A DNA stretch of 21,175 nucleotides from M55B112 sp040880545 (lineage in GTDB: Bacteria; Bacteroidota; Bacteroidia; Bacteroidales; GCA-2748055): the NCBI GenBank assembly GCA_040880545.1, contig JBBDIE010000122.1, positions 1 to 21,175 on the forward strand, in the 5' to 3' direction. The notes under the pieces were generated by a model that was not told where the DNA came from, made no database searches, and saw only the letters and a program-made list of their open reading frames with translations. Within the stretch, counting starts at the first letter, position 1. Each line of letters starts with the position of its first letter. A program made the position numbers and the translations under genes. Positions 7,617 through 16,097 of this stretch are shown here, one piece after another.

Positions 7617-8282
7617 ATGTCCAAAACCCTGAAGTGTATACTTATTATCCTGGTAATCCTCATTGTCGACCAGGTAATAAAGATCATTGTTAAAACCAAT
7701 ATGACGCTGTATGAACAGCATTCGGTTTTTGGCAACTGGTTCTTGCTACATTTCGTTGAAAACAAGGGGATGGCTTTTGGCCTGAATCTACCCGGTAGTT
7801 ATGGCAAGATCATCCTCAGTATCTTCCGCCTGGTGGCTATTGTAGCCATCGGATTTTATCTTCGCCACCTTATTAAACTGAACGCTCACAAGGGCCTGCT
7901 CATCACCCTGTCGCTCATCATGGGCGGCGCCATCGGAAATATGATTGATTCCGCTTTCTATGGAATGATATTCAGTGAGAGTAACACTTTTCAACCGGCA
8001 TTAATGTTCCCGGAAGATGGTGGATATGAGCGCTTTATGTATGGAAGGGTTGTGGATATGTTCTACTTTCCAATAATTAATGGTATCTATCCCGACTGGT
8101 TCCCCGGGGTTGGCGGCCAGACTTTTACCTTCTTCAGGCCCGTATTCAATGTGGCCGATGCCAGCATCTCAGTGGCCGTGGTGATCCTGCTTTTCAAACA
8201 ACGTAAATATTTTGAATTTCTGCATGAAAATAAACCAAAAACTGAAGCTACAGAAGAGGAACAGAAATTAAATGATCTGTAG
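7617..8282 (+). CDS. lspA: Lipoprotein signal peptidase (signal peptidase II)
   Basis: LspA is an inner-membrane aspartyl protease that removes the signal peptide of lipidated prolipoproteins at the lipobox cysteine. The predicted protein has 221 residues, against about 160-170 in Proteobacteria. Hydrophobic segments lie at about 7-24, 66-86, 92-110 and 178-198. Conserved motifs are DQVIKII, NKGMAFGL, GGAIGNMID with catalytic D111, GRVVDMFYF, and FNVAD with catalytic D181. The two aspartates are 70 residues apart, compared with 27 in E. coli, because of an extra periplasmic segment rich in Phe, Pro and Gly. The usual GNxxDR has Ser in place of Arg. Both features are, as far as I know, usual for Bacteroidota LspA. 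The C-terminus is charged and cytoplasmic. Confidence 0.95.
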   Translation: MSKTLKCILIILVILIVDQVIKIIVKTNMTLYEQHSVFGNWFLLHFVENKGMAFGLNLPGSYGKIILSIFRLVAIVAIGFYLRHLIKLNAHKGLLITLSLIMGGAIGNMIDSAFYGMIFSESNTFQPALMFPEDGGYERFMYGRVVDMFYFPIINGIYPDWFPGVGGQTFTFFRPVFNVADASISVAVVILLFKQRKYFEFLHENKPKTEATEEEQKLNDL

Positions 8283-8296
8283 GTTCCCGAACCACT

Positions 8297-8908
8297 TTAT
8301 TCCGATTTCACCTTATTAAAAACCTCCGATGAGCCTGCTCCGCAGCTGATGATCGACTTCATACCCACATCCACCGGAGCGCTGGTTCGTAATACCTTGT
8401 CACGCGGAACATGGTATATATTCCCGGACGTCGGATTGGGTCCGGTAGGAACAAAAACTGTAATGATCCCCTCCTGGTCGTCTGTAATGAAACCGGTCAT
8501 CAGTGTCCCTGAATTAAACAGGTCCACGATCACCACCTCTTTGAAAAATGATTTGTTCTTCCCGAAAAACTGGGCCACCGTATCACGTGCAATCTTGTAG
8601 CCCGGTATCTTTATCAGGTAATTCTGTTCCAGCTTATGGTTCAGGAACCTGCCCCAGCGTGTCTTGATGACCAATCCGATGGAAAAGAAAATCATGAAAA
8701 TTGCAATGATCGCCAGGACATATAATCCAAATGTATAAAATTTGGAGTCGGGTACCGCGATCAGATTGATCAGGGGACCCAGGTACCTTTCTATCAGGTT
8801 AATGATCCATCTGAACAGTATGATTACCAGGGATATGGGGAGCAGTGCCACCAATCCCCCAATGAAAGTGGTTCTGAAGAAACCTTTCAGACGTTTTAAG
8901 AATTTCAT
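8297..8908 (-). CDS. DUF502 family inner-membrane protein
   Basis: This 203-residue protein matches the DUF502 family, which is widespread but has no established biochemical function. Two transmembrane segments lie at about 13-35 and 59-82, followed by a soluble beta-rich domain. The family hallmark near PTGPNPTSG is present, as is the preceding GFITDD region. Relatives usually have a Ser-Gly-Gly stretch near the C-terminus; here it reads ISCGAGS. The gene is convergent with lspA, with 14 bases between the stop codons, and divergent from the phosphodiesterase gene. An exact TAnnTTTG element lies just upstream. Confidence 0.88.
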   Translation of the reverse strand: MKFLKRLKGFFRTTFIGGLVALLPISLVIILFRWIINLIERYLGPLINLIAVPDSKFYTFGLYVLAIIAIFMIFFSIGLVIKTRWGRFLNHKLEQNYLIKIPGYKIARDTVAQFFGKNKSFFKEVVIVDLFNSGTLMTGFITDDQEGIITVFVPTGPNPTSGNIYHVPRDKVLRTSAPVDVGMKSIISCGAGSSEVFNKVKSE

Positions 8909-8935
8909 GATATATTATTTTAATTTATCGATTCA

Positions 8936-8943
8936 CAAATATA
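8936..8943 (-). promoter_or_regulatory. -7 promoter element for the DUF502 gene
   Basis: On the reverse strand the bases read TATATTTG, an exact TAnnTTTG match. It lies 27 bases upstream of the start codon, giving a leader of about 20 bases. I see no clear -33 element. The 159-base divergent spacer (8909-9067) has otherwise little recognisable content; only a weak TAATTTCG at 9057-9064 precedes the forward gene. Confidence 0.5.
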
Positions 8944-9067
8944 CGACATTGCTTCCCGGTATGGGGGTGTCATTCTTTATAACAAAATTCTAACCGGTTA
9001 TATTATACCTTCACCTGTTATGGGTTTTTCGTAAAATTGTATAAATTGACCTTCTTTAATTTCGTAT

Positions 9068-9841
9068 ATGAAAAATTATTTCCTTCTTCTGATGTTTGTT
9101 GCCTCCTCCGGCCTGATGGCCCAGGATCCAACCTTTGTGGGTCACCGTGGAGCCTCATGGCTGGCGCCTGAAAATACCGTTGCTTCTGTTCAACTGGCTT
9201 GGGAAATTGGTGCCCCGGCAGCCGAGTGTGATATTATGCTCACCGCCGATAAACAAATCGTTGTGTTCCACGATAAAGATGGCAAACGACTTACCGGCCA
9301 CGATTTCAAAATGAACCAGGTACCCTACGACAGTATCCGGTACCATTCAATTTTGCTGAAAGACACCAACCAGGAAAAATACCGGGGAGAAACCATTCCG
9401 CTCCTGTCCGATCTGCTGGCCATAATCCCACACGACCGTACCCTGGTAATTGAAATTAAAACCGGACCTGAAATTCTCCCTTTCCTTGAAAAGGTGATCA
9501 GCGAACACCACAAGTCCGGGAATATTGCCTTTATCGCTTTCGATTTTGAAACCATTCTCGCCACAAAAGCAATATATCCTGAAATACCCTGCTTTTACCT
9601 GTCAGCTTTCAGGCTGGATATCAAAAATAAATTTGTAAAAATTGCTGCCAGTGACCTTGACGGAGTAAACCTGCGTCACAATATCGTCAGTAAAAAACTG
9701 GTGAGGAAATTCAGAAAGGCAGATAAAGCGGTGTGGTGCTGGACCGTAAATAATCCGGAAGATGCCCGGAAAGTCATCGATGCAGGTGTTACTGCCATTA
9801 CCACCGACCGCCCGGCCTGGTTGAAGGACCAGTTACAATAA
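9068..9841 (+). CDS. Secreted glycerophosphodiester phosphodiesterase
   Basis: This 257-residue enzyme belongs to the GDPD family of metal-dependent TIM-barrel hydrolases that split glycerophosphodiesters into glycerol-3-phosphate and an alcohol. A signal peptide covers about 1-18 (ending SSGLMAQ), without a lipobox cysteine, so the product is likely periplasmic. Active-site motifs are complete: HRGASWLAPENT with H26 and R27, ECD with E53 and D55, and FHDKDG with H68. VIEIKTG supplies the next conserved acidic residue. The end of the barrel shows CWTVNNPED and ITTDRPAWL, as in the family. It probably serves phospholipid head-group scavenging or turnover. It is convergent with tetR, 14 bases apart, and probably monocistronic. 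Confidence 0.93.
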   Translation: MKNYFLLLMFVASSGLMAQDPTFVGHRGASWLAPENTVASVQLAWEIGAPAAECDIMLTADKQIVVFHDKDGKRLTGHDFKMNQVPYDSIRYHSILLKDTNQEKYRGETIPLLSDLLAIIPHDRTLVIEIKTGPEILPFLEKVISEHHKSGNIAFIAFDFETILATKAIYPEIPCFYLSAFRLDIKNKFVKIAASDLDGVNLRHNIVSKKLVRKFRKADKAVWCWTVNNPEDARKVIDAGVTAITTDRPAWLKDQLQ

Positions 9842-9855
9842 CGCACATGCCCGGG

Positions 9856-10446
9856 CTAATCCCGTTTAACAATACCATACAGAACAACCTCTATCAGGTC
9901 CTCCAGGAGCTTTTCCTTCTCTGATCTGCTGTATTCATTAAGGAACAGCGGCAATTCCAGCCCCTTTAGCATGGTTGTGAAGGCAATGGCGCCAATTTCC
10001 GGATTGTTGATTATAAAGGCGCCTTCCCTGATTCCCCCTTCAAGGATAGCACGAACCATTTTAATTTCCTCATCTTCGAACTTTTTACGTACCCGCTTTA
10101 CAAAAAGCATCTGCTCAAGGCAATCTTCCTTCAGTACAGTATAGAAATTGGCTACTGTCTTAACATGATAGAGCCTGAACATGATATAATCCTTCAACCG
10201 CTCAATAGGGGATTTTCCTGAACTGATTACTTTATTCAATTGTTTTTTCAATTCCTGGGCTTCCCGTACCACAACAGCCTCAAAGATCTCTTCCTTGCTG
10301 TTATAATAATAATACATGGAACTTTTACCCATACTTGCCGCATGGGCCAGCTCATCCATGGTAGTGTTTTTATAACCATTCCGGGAAAATACCTTGCGGG
10401 CTGCACCCACAATTACTGATCTTATTTCCGACTTTACTACAACCAT
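9856..10446 (-). CDS. TetR/AcrR-family transcriptional regulator
   Basis: This 196-residue protein has an N-terminal TetR helix-turn-helix: ARKVFSRNGYKNTTMDELA, then MGKSSMYYYYNSKEEIF, with the recognition helix near residues 38-46. The helical C-terminal part (about 60-196) is the variable ligand and dimer domain and gives no clue to the effector. It follows rnr by 59 bases in the same direction, so it could be read through from rnr or have its own promoter. No adjacent transporter or enzyme gene looks like an obvious target. A perfect small palindrome lies 13 bases upstream of its start and may be its own operator. Confidence 0.9.
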   Translation of the reverse strand: MVVVKSEIRSVIVGAARKVFSRNGYKNTTMDELAHAASMGKSSMYYYYNSKEEIFEAVVVREAQELKKQLNKVISSGKSPIERLKDYIMFRLYHVKTVANFYTVLKEDCLEQMLFVKRVRKKFEDEEIKMVRAILEGGIREGAFIINNPEIGAIAFTTMLKGLELPLFLNEYSRSEKEKLLEDLIEVVLYGIVKRD

Positions 10447-10459
10447 TGCGTTGGAGTTG

Positions 10460-10472
10460 AATAACTGTTATT
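10460..10472. promoter_or_regulatory. Candidate TetR operator upstream of tetR
   Basis: AATAAC T GTTATT is a perfect inverted repeat with six-base arms around a single base, 13 bases before the tetR start codon. TetR-family repressors often control their own gene through such sites. The match is short and AT-rich, so chance is a real alternative. Confidence 0.3.
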
Positions 10473-10505
10473 TTCTTAATACTATACCTCCGTCGTCAAA
10501 ATTTC

Positions 10506-12713
10506 TTATTCTTTACCCTCTGCCTCTCCATCGTCCACCAGCTTAAAGTCCAGCTGCCGGCGCGACAGGTTCGCGTTGGTTACTTCGATCTTCAGCGGAT
10601 CACCAATCTCAAACTGCCTTTGAGAATTTCTTCCAATGATCTTGTAATTATCTTCATCAAACTCGTAAAAATCGTCAACAAGACTCTGTACCGATATCAT
10701 TCCTTCGCATTTATTCTCAACTATTTCCACATATATTCCCCAGTCGGTAAGTCCTGATATAACGCCATCAAATACCTGTCCCACCTTATCCTGCATAAAT
10801 TCAACCTGTTTGTACTTAATAGAAGCCCTTTCGGCCTCAACCGATTTACGCTCCATTTCAGAGGCATGGTCACACCGGCTCTCATATTTACTGGCCTTCT
10901 TCGTCTCACCTCCCTTCAGGTAGTGCGCAAGCAGCCGGTGTACCATCAGGTCGGGATACCTCCTTATGGGTGAGGTGAAGTGGGCGTAATCCTTAAATGC
11001 CAGTCCATAATGACCTATGTTTTTGGTTGAATAACGCGCTTTCGCCATGGCCCGTAATGCCATGTTTTCAATAACATGCTGCTCCTTTTTCCCTTTAACA
11101 CCGTCCAGCAGCCGGTTCATGGAAACAGCCATCTTATGACCGTCCGTCAGATTCAGTTCATACCCGAATTTCCTGATAAACATGGTAAATGATTCCAGCT
11201 TTTCCGAATCTGGGAGGTCGTGAATCCTGTAAACAAAGGTCTTCCCCTTTATCTTTCCTGCCTTCATCTCCTCCGCATGCATATCCTTCAAATACTTACC
11301 TCCCCGGCTGGCATATTCTGCCACCTTCCTGTTTGCCAGCAGCATGAACTCCTCAATCAGGTGATTGGCCTCTTTCTGTACCTTGAAATATACACTGACC
11401 GGCCTGCCCGCTTCATCCAGATTGAATTTCACTTCGTCCCGCTCAAAATTAATGGACCCTTCCCTGTACCTTTTCTCCCGCAACTTTGTCGCCAGGTCAT
11501 GCAAGAGCAGTACTTCCTCCTTCATTTCTCCTTCCCCTGTTTCAATGATCTGTTGCGCCTGGTCATAATCAAACCGCTTGTCGGAGTTGATCACCGTTCT
11601 GCCAAACCATTCATCGATTACGCGGGCATCCGGGCTCATTTCCACCACCACCGAAAAACACAACTTGTCTTCATTGGGCCTCAACGAACAAAGGTTATTG
11701 GAGAGCTTTTCCGGCAGCATGGGAATCACCCTGTCTACCAGGTATATAGAGGTTGCCCTGTCGTATGCCTCAAGGTCCACAACCGACTCCTTTTCCACAT
11801 AGTACGATACATCCGCGATGTGTATCCCCACCTCATAGTTTCCGTTCTTTAATGTTTTAATGGACAAGGCATCATCAAAATCTTTGGCATCCGCCGGATC
11901 AATGGTAAAGGTGGGTGTACCACGCATATCCCTGCGGCTTTTGATCTCTGCTGCGTCAATGTTTTCTTCAATTTTCCCCGCGGCTGCCTCCACCTCCTCA
12001 GGAAACTTGTTGGGTAATTCAAATTCTGCAAGGATCGAATGCATCTCTGTATCATTCTCTCCCGGAAAACCGAGCACCTCAACAATTTCCCCGAATGGAT
12101 TTTTCACCTTCTCCGGCCAGTCCGTGATCTTTGCAATTGCCTTTTGTCCATGCTCTGCCCCATTAAGTTTGTCGTGAGCAATAAAAATATCAAAAGGCAT
12201 CTTACCACTGTCGGGTAATAGAAATGCATAGTTTTTCGATACTTCGACGATACCCACGAAGGTCTCCCGGGCACGTTCTATTATTTCGATTACCTCTCCC
12301 GATAGACGGTTGTCGTTTTTCTTTTTCGGGTATATGTGCACCTTCACAAGGTCGCCATCAAGCGCCCGTGCCAGGTTCGACCTGGAAATAAACACATCCT
12401 GTTCTATTTCATCAGAAGTAAGGAAGGCATACCCATGGTTGGTCATGTCAATGATCCCGTTTACATATCCCGCCCTCGATTTCAGCCTGTATTTGCCCTT
12501 ATCAATTTGCTCAAGCAATCCCTGTCCCTTCAGGTTGTTAAGCGCGTTGTTGATCATGTCGCGATCACGCTGATCATTGATAAGCAACTGTTTTGAAAGT
12601 TGCTTGTAATTGTATGTTTTCTGGGGATTACGGGTAAAGATGCCCATCACCTGTGTCATTGCCTGATCAATGGTAAATTTTCCCTTGCTTCTTTTTGAAA
12701 TTCTTCCTGACAT
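10506..12713 (-). CDS. rnr: Ribonuclease R (RNase II/RNB family exoribonuclease)
   Basis: RNase R degrades structured RNA from 3' to 5' and takes part in mRNA, rRNA and tmRNA-related quality control in the cytoplasm. The 735-residue protein has the full domain order: an N-terminal winged-helix-like segment (about 14-70), two cold-shock domains (about 75-225), the RNB catalytic domain (about 255-600) and a C-terminal S1 domain (about 635-718, GQVFDGVISGLTDWGIYVEI). The catalytic signature TIDPADAKDFDDALS gives D272, D278, D280 and D281, the metal-binding set of the family. SPIRRYPDLMVHRLL is also intact. The long lysine-rich tail of E. coli RNase R is absent. The gene is divergent from cysS across a 128-base spacer and precedes tetR. 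Confidence 0.96.
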   Translation of the reverse strand: MSGRISKRSKGKFTIDQAMTQVMGIFTRNPQKTYNYKQLSKQLLINDQRDRDMINNALNNLKGQGLLEQIDKGKYRLKSRAGYVNGIIDMTNHGYAFLTSDEIEQDVFISRSNLARALDGDLVKVHIYPKKKNDNRLSGEVIEIIERARETFVGIVEVSKNYAFLLPDSGKMPFDIFIAHDKLNGAEHGQKAIAKITDWPEKVKNPFGEIVEVLGFPGENDTEMHSILAEFELPNKFPEEVEAAAGKIEENIDAAEIKSRRDMRGTPTFTIDPADAKDFDDALSIKTLKNGNYEVGIHIADVSYYVEKESVVDLEAYDRATSIYLVDRVIPMLPEKLSNNLCSLRPNEDKLCFSVVVEMSPDARVIDEWFGRTVINSDKRFDYDQAQQIIETGEGEMKEEVLLLHDLATKLREKRYREGSINFERDEVKFNLDEAGRPVSVYFKVQKEANHLIEEFMLLANRKVAEYASRGGKYLKDMHAEEMKAGKIKGKTFVYRIHDLPDSEKLESFTMFIRKFGYELNLTDGHKMAVSMNRLLDGVKGKKEQHVIENMALRAMAKARYSTKNIGHYGLAFKDYAHFTSPIRRYPDLMVHRLLAHYLKGGETKKASKYESRCDHASEMERKSVEAERASIKYKQVEFMQDKVGQVFDGVISGLTDWGIYVEIVENKCEGMISVQSLVDDFYEFDEDNYKIIGRNSQRQFEIGDPLKIEVTNANLSRRQLDFKLVDDGEAEGKE

Positions 12714-12720
12714 TGCTATA

Positions 12721-12728
12721 TAAGTTTG
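12721..12728 (+). promoter_or_regulatory. Possible -7 element for cysS
   Basis: TAAGTTTG matches TAnnTTTG exactly. A TTTTTG at about 12692-12697, within the start of rnr, could act as -33, although the spacing of 23 bases is long. It would give a leader of about 105 bases containing the palindrome at 12794-12810. For rnr on the other strand, CAAAGATTA at 12781-12789 reads TAATCTTTG, a near match with one extra base, and would give a leader of about 60 bases. Confidence 0.4.
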
Positions 12729-12793
12729 ATTTTTTGCTTCTTCCGGACCATTAAATCATGAGAGTGATTGATCCTGACAACAAAGATTAGCAT

Positions 12794-12810
12794 TAAAATT
12801 ACTAATTTTA
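12794..12810. promoter_or_regulatory. Palindrome in the rnr-cysS divergent spacer
   Basis: TAAAATTA C TAATTTTA is a perfect inverted repeat with eight-base arms around one base. It lies 31 bases upstream of the cysS start and just upstream of the probable rnr -7 element. It could bind a dimeric regulator acting on both genes. It is very AT-rich, so an UP-like or chance origin cannot be excluded. Confidence 0.35.
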
Positions 12811-12841
12811 CCCAACCTATTCCCTTTAGTTAAGTATTCTT

Positions 12842-14311
12842 ATGAAAAATAAGCTGCAAATCTACAATACCAAAACCAGGAAAAAAGAAATCTTTAAACC
12901 AAACACCCCTCCGTTTGTAGGCCTGTATGCTTGTGGACCAACGGTTTACGGTGATGCTCACCTGGGTCATGCCAGACAGGCCATTACTTTTGACCTGCTC
13001 TTCAGGGTACTTACCTATCTTGGATACAAGGTAAGGTATGTCAGAAATATTACCGATGTGGGCCACCTGGAAAATGATGCCGACGAAGGAGAAGACAAAA
13101 TTTCCAGGAAAGCCCGCCTCGAAAAACTGGAACCCATGGAAGTGGTTCAGCACTATATGAACTCCTACCACAGAAACATGAATGAGTTGGGTGTATTGCT
13201 CCCCAGTATCGAACCCCGTGCCAGCGGACACATCATCGAACAACAGGAACTGGTCAGAAAAATCATCGATGCAGGGTATGGGTACGAAGTGAACGGATCG
13301 GTCTATTTTGATGTTGTAAAATATTCAGGGGATCACGATTACGGAAAACTCTCAGGAAGGAAAACGGAGGACCTCCTTTCAAATACCAGGACACTGGAAG
13401 GACAATCGGAAAAGAGAAGTCCGCTCGACTTTGCCCTCTGGAAAAAAGCCGGTCCCGAGCACATTATGAACTGGCCCTCGGAGTGGGGTGTCGGATTCCC
13501 GGGTTGGCACCTGGAATGTTCCGCCATGAGTGCAAAATACCTGGGTGAAACCATAGACATCCACGGGGGGGGCCTGGACCTGCTCTTCCCCCATCACGAG
13601 TGCGAGATCGCACAGAACGTGGCAGGGTATGGAAATGAGATGATCAAATACTGGATGCACAACAACATGATCACCATCGATGGTCAGAAAATGGGACGCT
13701 CCCTGGGGAATTTTATAACCCTGGATCAGATCTTCTCCGGTGAACATAAGCTTCTTAACCAGCCTTTCGATCCCATGACCGTACGGTTCTTTATTTTACA
13801 GGCCCATTACAGGAGCACGCTTGATTTTTCAAATGATGCCCTGTCTGCCTCGAATAAAGGCCTGCAACGATTATACGATGCCATAAAATTGCTGGATAAA
13901 ATCGAACACGCCAACGCTGGCGTGGTTAATGCAATTGAACTGCAGCAGAAGTGTGAAAGGGCTATGAATGATGATCTCAATACCCCGGGTATCATCTCTG
14001 CACTATTCGACGGGGTGAAATTGATTAATTCGCTTTACGAAAAACGGATCAATATCGACAGTGCCAACCTGGATCTGTTGAAAAAGATATACAGTACATT
14101 TGTTTACGAGATACTTGGACTGGCGCCTGAGGTCCTGTCAGGTTCAGCCGGTATCATGGTGGACGATCTCATTGAATATGTGCTCGGTCTCAGACAATCG
14201 GCCAAGGAGCGGAGAGATTTCGAAACTGCCGATCAGATCCGGGATACCCTCCAAAACATGGGGGTAACCATCAAGGACCGTAAGGACGGATCCGACTGGG
14301 AGATCGAATGA
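12842..14311 (+). CDS. cysS: Cysteinyl-tRNA synthetase
   Basis: CysRS charges tRNA-Cys in the cytoplasm. The 489-residue length fits the bacterial family. The HIGH motif is HLGH at residues 40-43 within CGPTVYGDAHLGHAR, and the KMSKS loop reads KMGRS at 283-287, a variant with Gly and Arg in the middle. The zinc site that selects cysteine is complete: C31, C226 (WHLECSAMS), H251 and E255 (FPHHECEIAQ), with the same H-x3-E spacing as in E. coli. The C-terminal helical anticodon region includes LGLRQSAKERRDFETADQIRD. The stop codon lies 3 bases before ispG, so the two genes are almost certainly cotranscribed and possibly translationally coupled. Confidence 0.97.
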   Translation: MKNKLQIYNTKTRKKEIFKPNTPPFVGLYACGPTVYGDAHLGHARQAITFDLLFRVLTYLGYKVRYVRNITDVGHLENDADEGEDKISRKARLEKLEPMEVVQHYMNSYHRNMNELGVLLPSIEPRASGHIIEQQELVRKIIDAGYGYEVNGSVYFDVVKYSGDHDYGKLSGRKTEDLLSNTRTLEGQSEKRSPLDFALWKKAGPEHIMNWPSEWGVGFPGWHLECSAMSAKYLGETIDIHGGGLDLLFPHHECEIAQNVAGYGNEMIKYWMHNNMITIDGQKMGRSLGNFITLDQIFSGEHKLLNQPFDPMTVRFFILQAHYRSTLDFSNDALSASNKGLQRLYDAIKLLDKIEHANAGVVNAIELQQKCERAMNDDLNTPGIISALFDGVKLINSLYEKRINIDSANLDLLKKIYSTFVYEILGLAPEVLSGSAGIMVDDLIEYVLGLRQSAKERRDFETADQIRDTLQNMGVTIKDRKDGSDWEIE

Positions 14312-14314
14312 TCT

Positions 14315-16066
14315 ATGGGAAAAAATTACACATATGCTGTTCCTCACTCCAGGGTAATTCGTGTTGGAACCCTGGAAATGGGCTCCGGGTTCCCCGTCGT
14401 GGTCCAGTCCATGGCAAATACAAACACTGCCGATCTCTCTTCAAGTTTGGCCCAGCTTGAAAAAATGGCAGATGTCGGGGCACAGCTGGTCCGGTTCACC
14501 ACCCAGGGCCTGAAAGAGGTCGCTTCACTTGAAAAACTTATCCGCTCCCTGACCCCGGAATATGCAAAAATTCCTGTTGTTGCCGATGTACATTTCAGTT
14601 CCCGGGTTGCGCTGGAGGCTGCCAAAGTATGTCACAAGGTGAGAATCAATCCGGGCAACTTCACCGAACGGAGCGGGAAGATTGTTGAGTATACCGAAGA
14701 ACTTTATAATGAAGGACTCCAGGAAAACCGGAAGATGCTCATCCAATTGATTGAAGTCTGCAAGGCCCACAATACAGCCCTCCGAATTGGTGTGAATCAC
14801 GGCTCACTCTCCCAGCGGATCATGTCCCGTTATGGCAACACACCGGCAGGGATGGTCGCCTCTGCATTGGAATTTTTAAGGATATGCAGGGAAGAACAGT
14901 TCCACAATGTGGTCGTCTCCCTGAAATCGAGTAATACAGTATTGATGATCCACTCGGTGCGTTTATTGGTAAAAAAAATGATCGAAGAGGACCTTTATTA
15001 TCCGTTGCACCTGGGCGTTACAGAATCTGGTGATGGCATGGAGGGCCGGATTAAATCGGTAGTGGGTATGGCTCCCCTGCTTTCAGAAGGAATTGGTGAC
15101 ACCATTCGCGTAAGTCTCACTGAACCCCCGGAAAACGAGCTGCCGGTAGCGAGACTGATAACCTCGGTTTTCAAAAAACCGGACACATTGCCCTATGATC
15201 CATTGGAAAACCTACCCTGGGACTCCTTTAATTTCAATGAATACAGTATGCGGGAGGTCCATGGTGTGGGAGGCACTAATCCTCCTGTGGTGATCTCCCC
15301 TGAAGGAAGCTACGATGATCCCGAACCCGATTTCATGTTCGCACAGGAAAATGACAGAACTGTACTTAAATCCGGCCAAAGATTATTTTACCCGGTCTTC
15401 TTCGGTAATGCAGATTCGGGTGATACCAGTTTCCTGATGACCGATACCGGTGCGGAGCCTGCAGAAATTGCCGCCATTAAAGATCCCCGTATCGTGATCC
15501 TCCATGCAGAAAACCGGACCATAACCGATGTGAAAAACTGGATGATCTCCTATATCAGAAATAAAGGAACCAATCCCATTATCCTGAGGAAAAAGTATGC
15601 GGATAAAGATGAAGAAACCTACATGATACGTGCCTCGGGCGAATTTGCCTTACTACTGGCCGACCGCCAGTTGAGCGGAATCTGGATTGAAAACTCCCAT
15701 TTCTCTCCCGCATTTAACAACCGCCTCTCATTTGCCATTCTCCAGGCGTCCAGGAACCGAATCACCTCCACCGAATATATCGCATGCCCCTCCTGTGGAA
15801 GAACACAATTTGACATACAATCTGTACTGGCCGCGGTTCGCACCCACACGGCCCATCTGACAGGACTGAAAATTGCGGTGATGGGCTGTATCGTCAACGG
15901 GCCGGGTGAAATGGCCGATGCCGATTACGGCTACATCGGTACAGGAAAAGGATTCGTATCCATCTATAAAGGAAAAGATGTTGTTGCAAAAAAGGTCCCG
16001 GCCAACGATGCCATTAGCGTACTGATCCAGGTCATCAAGGATCACGGCGACTGGATAGAACCCTGA
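14315..16066 (+). CDS. ispG: 4-hydroxy-3-methylbut-2-enyl diphosphate synthase (IspG/GcpE), long form
   Basis: IspG reduces methylerythritol cyclodiphosphate (MEcPP) to HMBPP, the penultimate step of the MEP isoprenoid pathway, using a [4Fe-4S] cluster. An N-terminal TIM barrel (about 1-290) includes VVQSMANTNTAD, VADVHFSSRVAL and RINPGNF. A long insert (about 295-470) separates it from the C-terminal cluster domain, the three-domain arrangement known from Bacteroidota, Chlamydiae and plants rather than the two-domain E. coli form. Cluster ligands are C491 and C494 in ACPSCGRTQ and C525 in MGCIVNGPGE, with E532 as the fourth-ligand candidate. At 583 residues it is somewhat shorter than the roughly 600-620 I expect for this form. 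It follows cysS by 3 bases and is convergent with the histidine kinase gene. Confidence 0.96.
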   Translation: MGKNYTYAVPHSRVIRVGTLEMGSGFPVVVQSMANTNTADLSSSLAQLEKMADVGAQLVRFTTQGLKEVASLEKLIRSLTPEYAKIPVVADVHFSSRVALEAAKVCHKVRINPGNFTERSGKIVEYTEELYNEGLQENRKMLIQLIEVCKAHNTALRIGVNHGSLSQRIMSRYGNTPAGMVASALEFLRICREEQFHNVVVSLKSSNTVLMIHSVRLLVKKMIEEDLYYPLHLGVTESGDGMEGRIKSVVGMAPLLSEGIGDTIRVSLTEPPENELPVARLITSVFKKPDTLPYDPLENLPWDSFNFNEYSMREVHGVGGTNPPVVISPEGSYDDPEPDFMFAQENDRTVLKSGQRLFYPVFFGNADSGDTSFLMTDTGAEPAEIAAIKDPRIVILHAENRTITDVKNWMISYIRNKGTNPIILRKKYADKDEETYMIRASGEFALLLADRQLSGIWIENSHFSPAFNNRLSFAILQASRNRITSTEYIACPSCGRTQFDIQSVLAAVRTHTAHLTGLKIAVMGCIVNGPGEMADADYGYIGTGKGFVSIYKGKDVVAKKVPANDAISVLIQVIKDHGDWIEP

Positions 16067-16097
16067 CTGTGGTTTCAAGAGCAACCCAATGGCCCCC

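Noticed and set aside
8282..8293. GGTTCCCGAACC between convergent lspA and the DUF502 gene as a bidirectional terminator
   Set aside because: The stem is only four or five bases with a tiny loop and no T run on either side.
9849..9856. GCCCGGGC between convergent phosphodiesterase and tetR genes as a terminator
   Set aside because: It is an eight-base palindrome without a loop or T tract.
11220..11852. 210-codon forward open frame opposite rnr
   Set aside because: The RNase R catalytic domain is fully coded on the other strand, and the forward translation has no recognisable motif or plausible composition.
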